A stretch of DNA of 64,000 nt, from NCBI GenBank assembly GCA_030789695.1, contig CM061140.1, positions 167,982,319 to 168,046,318 on the forward strand, in the 5' to 3' direction. Positions 24,541 to 34,800 of the stretch are shown here, piece after piece. This stretch comes from Scilla litardierei (Eukaryota; Streptophyta; Magnoliopsida; Asparagales; Asparagaceae). The position numbers and the translations under genes are program-made. The notes beneath the pieces are model-generated. The model was not told the DNA's origin, ran no database searches, and worked only from the letters and a program-made list of their open reading frames with translations. Within the stretch, counting starts at the first letter, position 1. Each line of letters starts with the position of its first letter.

Positions 24541-25401
24541 TCACTAACACCTTGCCATGTCATGCAAGCTTAGTAGTTTTCACTTGTAATATTATACTAG
24601 TTGGAGTTTGGCATTCCTATTGGGTCACGCTATGACGTGTTTCTTCCCGTGGTTTCAGGTGTAGTGGTAGTAGCGGTAGAAGATCCCTATAGGCTGGAGC
24701 CTTGGTGCTTTTGGAGTTGGGTGCTGGGTAGTCTTTAGAGTGATTTTACTTTTTGAGTTTTGAGTTGTAGGCATGGGGGTAATTCTTGAGAGGTTGTACT
24801 TTTGGTTTAGTGAGGGTTGTATTGGAGTCTGTACTTTTAAATTGGACATTGGTTGATATCCATCTGAGTTGTTTTTGCTTAGTCATTGTATTTGTCTCTT
24901 GAGTTGTTGTTTAGTGGTAGGAGCATTACAGGTACTATCCCAGCATGCGCATTGTGGCCTGTGAGAAATTTTCTGACTCGCTTTTCCCCTCTCTCTCGTT
25001 TCTCTTTCTCCATTGCCATCGCCTCTCAGGATATCCTGGGAAGCGGGGCGTTACAGTATGTGTCAGACTTGACTATACTTTATATCTTGTTGGCGACGAT
25101 CAAGGTCATAAAGGGTTAAATGCAAAATCCATAATTAGGAATTGCAATTGTTGCAATTGACAGAGAGTTTGTCTACATATATGGAGAAGGATAACTTGTT
25201 GACATCGGTCAAGTTTATCAATCTTATGATAGTTAGATCCCAATTTCCACTGCAAAATTATATCGATAAGTTTCGTATATGTTTTGGGTTGAAAATATTC
25301 GTAAAATTAGTGGGAGACTTAATTAGATAAAAACCAATCTAATTATTTATAAACATCTGCTTTCATTATCGTAACTCTTTAAATTTCATGTTTGTAGCAT
25401 A

Positions 25402-26220
25402 ATGTCTGGTCTAAAGCTTATCCTTGAAAAGAACGAGCTCACTGGACCTAATTATATTGATTGACTAAGAAACATAAAGATTGTGTTGACTTATAACAAA
25501 CTGATATACATATTAGATGCAATACATCCCAAAGAACCAACTGATGAGTCCACTACATAGGAGAAAGAGTTCTTCAAAGTATGGATTTAGGACCGTGCTA
25601 CTACCAAATGCCTCGTGCTAGTTTCCATGGATAATGAGTTGCAAAGGAGGCATGAGAATAGGGATATTCAATCCATATTTACCCATGTAAAAGAGTTATA
25701 TGAGAAGCAATCTTGAATTGCAAGATTTGAGGTTTTGAAGAAATTGTTTGAATCGAAGATGGCTACTGGTACACCAGTCCAAGATCATGTCCTCAAGATG
25801 ATCATTCATATTGATGAGTTGAAACAATATGGGTTTGTCATGGACAATGAATTATATACAGATATAATTCTTACGTCTCTTTCCAACTCCTTCTCTCAGT
25901 TCATAATGAATTTCAATATGAACAAACTGGAATCAACACTTCCAAAGCTCCACAATATGTTGAGGCAAGCTGAGAGCTTTTTTCCAAGGAGAAAATGCCG
26001 GTTATGCTTAATAAGCATGCTTCCCGTCCAAAAGCTTTTGCCAAGGGAAAGAAGAATGCTTTAAGCCTAAAGGTGGTGTTAAAAGGTGAAAAGTAAGAGA
26101 GAGGTGGTTGCATCAGCTGAATGTTTTCATTGTCATACGAATGGCCATTGGAAGAGAAATTGCCAGGACTATTTGGAGTCTTTGAAGAAGAAGAGGCATG
26201 GTGATGCCTCATATTTAGGT
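25402..26220 (+). pseudogene. Ty1/copia gag, degenerate
   Basis: The frame opens at ATG 25402 with MSGLKLILEKNELTGPNY, a start typical of copia Gag (capsid domain). It carries at least three in-frame stops in the first half, one of them TGA where Trp is expected after YID. The middle part is open (25735-26060) and is followed by a frameshift. A CX2CX4HX4C zinc knuckle, CFHCHTNGHWKRNC, lies at 26122-26163. Gag would package the element's RNA in virus-like particles. The copy cannot make full-length Gag. Confidence 0.8.
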
Positions 26221-27390
26221 GTGTTCATGATTCAAAACATACTCTATATTTCTCTTACCAATTAGGTATTAAATACCGAAGATGGTTCTCATATTTGTAA
26301 TTTGTTGCATGGGTTGAAAAAAGTAAGAAGCTGAGAGACAGTTAAATGATCCTACAAGTTGGAACTGGAGCAAGAGTTGTTGATGTTGCCGTAGGAGAAT
26401 TCCACCTTGGACTGTCGCGTGGCAATGTTTTAATATTGCACAATTGCTACTTTGTACGAAATATGATGTGTAATAGTGTATCTATTTCCTTGTTAGGTAA
26501 GGAAGGTTACAACTGTTTATTGAAAAACAATGTTATGGACATTTTCAACAAAGACATATCTGGTGCATTTAGTAATGTGATATATGTTTTGAATGTAAGA
26601 ACCATTTTGAATATTCACAATATGAACAAAAGAAAAACTCCAAATAAAAATGGATCATACTTGTAGCATTGTAGACTAGACCATGTTGGTGAGAAAAAAC
26701 TTATGGAATTGTATAAGGAAGGACTCTGAGTACTTTTGATTTGGCATCATTTGCAATTAGTACGTCTTGTCTCGATGACAAAATGGACAAAACACCCTTT
26801 GTAGGACAAGAAGAAAGAGTTTGTGAACTCTTGGGACTCATACATACTGAAGTATATGGTCCCATGTCTACACAAATAAGAGGATGATTTGCATACTTCA
26901 TTACTTTTACTGATGACTTCTCAAGATATGGGTACGTGTTCTTAATGACACACAAATCCGGTACCTTTGAAAAATTCAAAGAGTATAAGAATGAAGTAGA
27001 AAATCAGACAGGAAAACGTATTAAAATTCTTCAATTAGATTGAGGATGTGATACTTAAGTCTGAAATTCCTTACATATTTAAAAGAGAATGCGATTCTCT
27101 CTCAGGTTACTCCTCTCTACACACCACACTACAATGGTGTGTGAGAAAGAAGGAATCATGTCCTATTTGATATGGCACAATCCATGATGAGTAACGCTGA
27201 GTTACATCTTTCATTCTAGGGATATGCCCTTGATACGACAACACGCATATTGAATATGGTTCCGTCTAAGGCCATGCCAACAACTCCATATGATATATGG
27301 AAGGATAAAAAACATAGTCTTAAGTTTGTTAAGGGTTGGGGTTGTGCTGCGTACGTAAAAAGACACGATTCATATAAGCTGGAGGCTTAA
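26221..27390 (+). pseudogene. Ty1/copia pol fragment: protease tail to integrase core, degenerate
   Basis: A 106-codon frame (26346-26666) resembles the segment between protease and integrase and runs into an HCRLDHVGEKK-like zinc motif. The integrase core follows near 26830-27050, with GLIHTEVYGPM, FITFTDDFSRYGYVF and KILQLD. Several stops and frameshifts break it, and the first catalytic Asp of the HTD motif is Glu here. Sequence related to pol fades at about 27390. Reverse transcriptase and RNase H are absent, so this is a 3'-truncated relic. Confidence 0.75.
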
Positions 27391-28053
27391 TTAATCCGCT
27401 TCCATGCTCTACTACAATGCTACTCACATAATATGACAATCAAAAAATTTCATCACATAAAAAGTAATATATTATACATAAAAAAAGTTTCACGATATGT
27501 ATATCTCAATCCAATCATCGCATTTTTTTTTCAAATTATCCCAGATAAAACACAATTTCTTGTTCAACCCAAAAAAATTCTTCTCTCTATGTAATCTACA
27601 TCATTTTCATCCCCCAAAATCCACCATCACCCCATTCGTTTCTATACGTAATCTAAATCTTATTGAAGCCCTACAAAATTCATTGAGCTTATGACCTACT
27701 TTCAACAAATTTCATTCAAACTTCATCTAATTATATTCAACAACTCAACAATAATTTTACCTAAACCCTAAATAATAGGTTCCATGTGCAGCAATCCGAT
27801 CACTACTATCGGACTTTGCTTTCGATTGCTGCTCAACGACAACTCAACGAATGCATGCTTTGCTTCCAAACACAATCCGATCTCTACTCCCAGCTCAAAT
27901 CCCTTCTGATCTCTCGTGCCTCTTTTGGTCTGTGCACTGAGCAAAATTTTGTGAAGAAGTAGAGCTGAGGCCTCTCGTTCATTTTCGGAAAACTCGGTCC
28001 GTGCGTGAACTGAACAAAAATATGATTTAGGTCTGTATACGGAAGTAAACTAA
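27391..28053. other. Intergenic, no gene seen
   Basis: AT-rich sequence between the truncated copia element and the MITE upstream of SAR1. It has AAACCCTAAA at about 27760 (telo-box-like) and no supported open frame. Confidence 0.4.
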
Positions 28054-28502
28054 GGGCCTGTTCTTTTGCGAAGAATAGGGGTGGCAATGGGAATAGGGAC
28101 ACTATTCCTGCACTATTCACCCTATTCCAAGTTTGTATTCCAAGCGGTTGTTCTTTTGGGCGTGGAATAGAATCCTACGTGGCTATTCCAATTTGGTAAT
28201 GATGAGCACTTTTGTATTCCAAGCTTTTTGCTTGGAATACAATGGAATCCTTGGGAATGGTGGGCACCACTCTCTCATCTCTCTCTCTCTCTCCCCTCCA
28301 ACTCATCCACTTTCCACTTTTTCATTCCAATTCTACAAACCCAAAAGAACACAAGAATAGAATGTGGACCCCACTTTCTATTCCAAACCCCACTTTCCAT
28401 ACTCTATTCCACCAAAAGAACATAAAACTTCATTTTCTCTCTCCTTGAAATATAAACTTTCTCATATTCCATTCTTCCCTATTCCAGCAAAAGAACAGGC
28501 CC
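28054..28502. mobile_element. PIF/Harbinger (Tourist-type) MITE
   Basis: Terminal inverted repeats GGGCCTGTTCTTTTGC and GCAAAAGAACAGGCCC are perfect over 16 bp. The element is flanked by TAA at 28051-28053 and 28503-28505, the 3-bp target typical of PIF/Harbinger. At 449 bp it has no coding. It contains repeated TATTCCA words and a CT-dinucleotide run. Its right end lies 259 bp upstream of the SAR1 start codon, so it sits in the proximal promoter or 5' UTR. Confidence 0.85.
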
Positions 28503-28761
28503 TAAGCACAAAGGTACGTTCGCGTAGCAATTCCCTTTCGCTGGAGATCTACCCCAATTAAGGCGACACGTCATCAAACAAAAGATCTCCGGTTTCTTCT
28601 CCCTCATCGGAAAGATCACCATCCTTTCGGCTCATCTTTCTCTGTCTCTCTAGGTTAGGGTTTTCTCCTTTCTCTCCTCGTTACTATCCTCTCGTCGACT
28701 TCCGGCGATACGATCGGCTAATTGCGAATCCGATCGTTCCGCTCTCGTGATTAAAGAAGTC
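28503..28761 (+). promoter_or_regulatory. SAR1 proximal promoter / 5' UTR
   Basis: This is pyrimidine-rich sequence typical of a plant 5' UTR, with a GGTTAGGGTTTTCTCC telo-box-like stretch at about 28650. The transcription start cannot be placed from the sequence alone. The MITE abuts its left end. Confidence 0.45.
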
Positions 28762-28890
28762 ATGTTTCTTGTGGACTGGTTCTATGGCGTTCTGGCTTCC
28801 TTGGGATTGTGGCAGAAGGAGGCCAAGATCTTGTTCCTAGGGCTCGACAACGCCGGCAAGACTACTCTCCTTCACATGCTCAAGGACGAG
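28762..28890 (+). CDS. SAR1: SAR1 exon 1
   Basis: It holds the ATG and 43 codons up to KDE, including the membrane helix and the P-loop. The donor is GAG|GTACCATT. Residue 4 is Val where most plant Sar1 proteins, as I recall, have Phe. A longer open frame runs on into the intron and should be ignored. Confidence 0.95.
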
Positions 28891-31800
28891 GTACCATTGG
28901 ATTTGATCGCATCTGTCCTTTTTATTCTATGGTTAGGTTCTGATTCTTGCGAGTATTTAGATCCGTGTTTGATTGATCTGAAGTCCAGATTTTAACTAAT
29001 TTTCTTGTAAATTTGCCTTGGATTTGTTCGACGTGATCGTTTTTTATTTTTATTATTCTTTGGGAATCGCTGCTGTATATGTGTGGATCTGATAGAAGTT
29101 TTTTTAAATATGTGATTTTTCTTTTTCTTCATAATTGCGCAGAGATTGGTTCAGCACCAGCCGACACAGTATCCAACATCCGAAGAGCTTAGCATTGGGA
29201 AGATCAAGTTCAAAGCTTTTGATCTAGGAGGGCATCAGATTGCCCGACGCGTGTGGAAAGATTATTATGCAAAGGTCTAATTCTTTTCCATACTAAAAGA
29301 TTTTTCTTTTCATACTATCTTTTGTGCTTGTGCCTTCTATGGTATTATGGATGTTCTCTCTCTCTTTAATTTGACCTTCAAGTTTTATTTAGATCCATAT
29401 GATATTCTTATACTAGAATTTAGTAATTTGTGTGCAATGAGCTATCTTTGAATAGGGTATTGGTTTGATATATCCAGTTTATATGCGTTGGAATATTCTT
29501 GAGGTATAGCATGTCTGAGCAATGTTTGGTGATAGTTAGGATACTGAACTTGGATGTTTTTGTTAAGGTCGTGTGTTATTAGAAAAGACCCACATCGGAA
29601 AGATATGTAAAAAGTGAAGAGCATATATTGAAAGCTAGGCATTTACCAATCAGCTTAAGTGTTTGGGTTAGAGTGTTTCAATATATATTATGACTTTACC
29701 GGTTTAAATTCCCGAGGGGCCCGATTTGGTTCTAATAGTATTACTTGTTTTTCTTCTTTGAATGATTTATTTTATAATAATTCTAAAATTTGTGTATTGA
29801 TCAGTTGTACCAATTTGATAGTCATTCATGTATAATGCATGCGTTTTTAAATTTTCTGAAGAACATTTTGTACATCTTTTGTTTGTTTAAGTTCAGTGTA
29901 GTTCCATTCTCTATTGAGAAACTTGATGGCTTTGTACACTTTTCGATGTATTTTGGCAAGAGAAAAAGATTATGCCTCTTGTTTTCATCCCTTTGCATAT
30001 ATCAACAAGGAAAAAGAAATAGCCATAAAATTTCAAAGTAAAATAATGTCGATAATACAAGTCTTCTGCAACCCATAAAAGTTCCAAATTATGGTGTGTA
30101 TCAAGACATCAATCATATTGTTTTGGATTTCAATCATGTCGATACAATTCAAAATTGACCGATACTACCAATATTAAATATTAACTACTGATACAAAAGG
30201 AGATCCTAAGTTTGACGTAGCAAAATTTGAAGCTTTCTAATTTATTTTATATTATGGTTGATAGAATTTGAGTTGATATCTAAAATCAAGATTTGAAAAA
30301 TCATCTATCTATATTTAGCAATATTCACCGGCCTACAAAACTGTTGATACACGTTATGGTATCAGCCATTCGCTTAAATTTGAGACTATCACCTTAAAGT
30401 TTTCTTACAAAAGCAAATTAAAGCTGAGCTAATTAATGTAAATAATTTCTTTCTTGAAGATGACCTTTTGATGTAGTTGGTTAGAAAAGATAAGATGATG
30501 TAGATGATAGAGATATTTCTTGGATAGATAAAATGCCAAAGCTGAGACAATGAAATTGATACCGAAAGTCTAATGCTTTGAGTATGTATCATCTGATATG
30601 TTAGATACATCCTCTATCATTATTATAAACAATTGGCCCATATTGAGACCTAAACCAAGATTTCAAACCTTGTTCCAACTACCCAAGAGCAAGGTTTATT
30701 CTTCTCCAAACCTTTTGTAGTAGTATGGTATTGACAATTATCCTACCAAAAATGAGAAATATATCCATGTTAGGTGTGTGATATAATAGATGTCAAACAC
30801 TTGTGTATTAAGGGAGGTATACATAAATATATGTGTAATATTATAATAGTCATTGCAATTAATTTTTCTACATATGTAATTATACAAACTGTTTATCTCC
30901 AAAGAAGAATATGATTAAACTTTTCATAAATTTTTATAAACTAATTTATTTTTGTAACGTATATGTTGCACTTCATCTGAATATGCCATCTATCTAGACT
31001 TAGTATTCACATTTTCTATACTTTTATTGCTGAACTTTCTAGTTTCTATGCATTGAGGTATGATGACCAATCATATGTGAATTTTGATTATTAAGTAGCC
31101 CATTTTATATATGAGAAATATGGGGGGTCAGCTACCCAATGAGAAATTTCCTCATTTGTCCTCGTTAAAAAGTTAAACTCTTTATTATTTTTTGACGATC
31201 TTACCGGTTATAAATATAGTCGTTGCGAAAAGTGCTAAAACCATTAATATTGCAACGACTAGATCAACCAACAAAACATTTCGGTTCACTAGATCTTTGG
31301 CGTATTATAGTTTATGAAACAAAGATCAAAATGTTGATCATCCAAAAATTATGGGGAGTGGATTTTTTGAAAGGGCATATGAGAAATTCTTCCTTGGGGA
31401 GCTGACATTCATATTTTCGTCTATATAATGAACTTTATCTAATACTTTTGAATTTAATTATATGTAAATGCTTGGATAATGTATTTGCGATTGTATGCTG
31501 AATGATTGAGTCTAACAGAATTTGTTTATGAAGATAATGTATGCAATTTCTTTTCTTATTAAAAAAAACAATTGTGATGTTTTATGTCGTTTTCTTTATT
31601 TTATTTTTTAAATCTGGATAGTAGAAAAATTTGGTCCCTAAACATGCATACGTGGACAAGTGATTTCAATGAAATAGTTGGTTAATGAGATCCAGAAATC
31701 TCTATGGATGCAAGTAGGCTTTGATGAAACCAATTTCCGTTCTTCCCATTTCTCGGGCAATTCTGTCTTCGGTTGGAAAGTCATTTTTGCCCATTTTATT

Positions 31801-34800
31801 TTATTTTTACCCGATCTAGTATTTAAACTTCTATTCAGGTTTTACTTCCCCTTTCTGTGATTATTCGCCTGCTACCCTGGCAGAAGACGGAACTTTTCAG
31901 TTATGAACTTAGGGGGTCCGAGAAGTCCTGAATATGTTAGGAACCAACGAGTCAAGGACTTGAACCAAACCCCCCCCCCCCAAAAAAAAAAAAAAAAAAA
32001 AAAAAAAACAACCAACCAACCAACCAACCAACCAAAAACAAACAAACAAAAACTGCACTCGTGCTGCTTGACCCTTTTGCCTCATCCTTTCATTTTAAAT
32101 TTATTTTCCCATTTTATGTTTTCCTCTGTTTCCCAGATTTAACTTTAGTGACAACAGCCTACCCTTCATGTACACATTCAAAATTGTAAACAACTCCAAC
32201 TAAGCGATATATTTGCCTCCATGCTCCCAGATTATGTTTAATTGATCAAGTAATAAATTAATTTACCTGAATCAAACCTTTTAACAATGTCGGCGGAACT
32301 GGATTTACGTTAAATTGTTTCAGGACATAAATCGGTTGACAAGTTGACATGCCGAGCATGTACATTGATGGTTTAGTCTGTCTCCTTGATAGTTGTCTCT
32401 CAATATACCCTGACTCTCTCTGTTTGGTTTAAATTTTAACTAAAAATAATGCATCAATTTATGATTGGGCATCCTCTTTCAAGTCCTCCTGGACATATAG
32501 GCTCATTTGAATCATTTTCCTTTCAAGTTGTCATCACTGTGATATATCCCTTTTTTTGGGAAGCATACCCAATATTGTATACATCATTTATTATCTCAAG
32601 TTGATGGTCTATTTATGAGTGGATTTATTGGACTTGACCTGACCTAAGCTCATCATTTATTACCCAAAACCGCACTCGTGCTGCTTGACCCTTTTGCCCC
32701 ACCTTTTCATTTTAAATTTATTTTCCCATTTTATGTTTTCCTTTGTTTCCCAGATTTAACTTTAGTGACAACAGCCTACCCTTCTTGTACACATTCAAAA
32801 TTGTAAACAAATCCAACTAAGCGATATATCTACCTTCATGCTCCCAGATTATGTTTAATTGATCAAGTAATAAACTAATTTACCTGAATCAAACCTTTTA
32901 ACAATGTCGGCGGAACTGGATTTACGTTAAATTGTTTCAGGACATAAATCGGTTGACAAGTTGACATGTCGAGCATGTACATTGATGGTTTAGTCTGTCT
33001 CCTTGATAGTTGTCTCTCAATATACCCTGACTCTCTCTGTTTGGTTTAAATTTTAACTATAAATAATGCATCAATTTTTGATTGGGCATCCTCTTTCAAG
33101 TCCTCCTGGACATATAGGCTCATTTGAATCATTTTCCTTTCAAGTTGTCATCACTGCTCCCAGATTATGTTTAATTGATCACGTAATAAATTAATTTACC
33201 TGAATCAAACCTTTAATAATGTCCGCGGAACTGGATTTACGTTAAATTGTTAAATTGTTTCAGGACATAAATCGGTTGACAAGTTGACATGCCGAGCATG
33301 TACATTGATGGTTTAGTATGTCTACTCGATAGTTGTCTCTTAATATACCCTGACTCTCTGTTTGGTTTAAATTTTAACAAAAAATAATTCATCAATTTAT
33401 GATTGGGCATCATCTTTCAAGTCCTGGACATATAGGCTCATTTGAATCATTTTCCTTTCAAGTTGTCATCACTGTGATATATCCATTTTTTTGGGAAGCA
33501 TACCCAACATTGTATACATCATTTATTATCTCAAGTTGACGGTCTATTTATGAGTGGATTTATTGGACTTGACCTGATCTAAGCTCATCAAGTAATCAAT
33601 CACCTAGGCCATGCTTGCTAATTCTTGTGATTGCTGTTTTCTTGAGAATTTTTTTGAAAAAGGTCAACATACTTATTTGATAGCTTTAAACCATGTTAAA
33701 AAGATGTTTCGAGAATGCATATGTTTTTATCTATCATTCCTCAAGTCTGGTTAATATCACTTATTCTGTAGACTTGGGATATTATAATCTATATTGATAG
33801 GAAACTTTTTGGGAACATAGAACTAGGGGTGGCAATTTAAATCCGACCTGCCAACTCAACCCGTGACTGGCCCGCTATAAACATGTTTGGGTCAGGGTCA
33901 TAGAGCTTTGACCCATTTAAGAGCTGAACCCATCAACCTGTATATTAAACAGGTCAGGTATGTTTTAACAACTTAACCCAACACTACTCGTTTCAACCCG
34001 TTTATCTTTATTATTATATTTATTATACACACAATAATAATCTTTCTCTTTACACTCCACACTTCAGCCGGTGGGCCACACTTCAGCCGGTGGGCATTTG
34101 GAGTCTGGACTGCCTTCACAATGCGATGATGAAGAACTTGACAAAGGCAAAATGAAGGAAACATGAGAGAAGCTTTTGTGATAGAGAGGCGTATATTATA
34201 TAAAATATCATGTATACTAGTTTGATTATAGATCCATTGATTCATGGAACAATTAATGTACGGTGGTTTCTGTTAGACCCACGGGGCACCCGACGCACGC
34301 AGGGGGGACGCGCGCACATGGGCAAGGGGGAGCCGGCCCAAATAAGGGCATTTTGGTCTTTTTCTTATTTTCTATTGATTAGGAGGAGGGTTTTCCTGTT
34401 TAAGTTAGGGCTAGCCGTCATTTTGAGGGTATGCTTGATTATTGATATTTTGAGAGAACTCTTCGAGAGTTCTTAGGTAGATCTAGGAGAGTGCGGACGT
34501 CCTCGCTTACCGGCGTCTTGGGAGGAGAGCACACCTCTTTTGTGCTCAATTATCTTGTTCTTCATTGTTAATTCTCTATAAAAATTGCATCTTTTGTTAG
34601 TTTCTAACAATTTGATATCAGAGCACGTGACGATTCATGACGGCTTCGACAAGATCGCAAGACAAAATTGAGGCTTTGGAGGCGAAATTTACTAGCGAGA
34701 TCGACGGGATCAAAAAATCGTTGGCGGCAAACGATGAATCCATGGCAAAGTTGACGGCTTCCGTCAACCAATTGGCGGCGAATCAAGCGAAGCACGACGA

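Larger units (their letters stand above)
20210..25055 (+). mobile_element. Solo LTR of the LARD-related family, with a nested insertion
   Basis: It starts TGTAATGTCCC and ends GGGAAGCGGGGCGTTACA. Flanks are GTACA on the left and GTATG on the right, matching at only three of five positions, so the target duplication is weak. Removing the nested 21451-23756 leaves about 2.54 kb. The 3' part (CTATCCCAGCATGCGCATTG, then CTTTCTC-rich sequence and the end) parallels the ends of the LTRs at 4934 and 11391. No coding is present. Confidence 0.6.
11396..27390 (+). mobile_element. Decayed Ty1/copia retrotransposon, split by nested solo LTRs
   Basis: The parts are in order: a 5' LTR (11396-13471 resuming at about 19036-19164), an initiator-Met PBS (19166-19177), a leader (19178-20209 resuming at 25056), gag (25402-26220) and a pol fragment running into the integrase core (to about 27390). 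Two insertion nests account for 13472-19030 and 20210-25055. No reverse transcriptase, RNase H or 3' LTR is present, so the element is truncated at its 3' end. Net LTR length would be about 2.2 kb, close to the 2.3 kb of the related minus-strand solo LTR at 21451, and long LTRs of this form recall the Angela/Tork group. The lineage call is tentative. Confidence 0.65.

Noticed and set aside
28747..28995. 82-codon frame starting at the SAR1 region
   Set aside because: It reads past the exon 1 donor into intron 1. The spliced gene explains the protein better.
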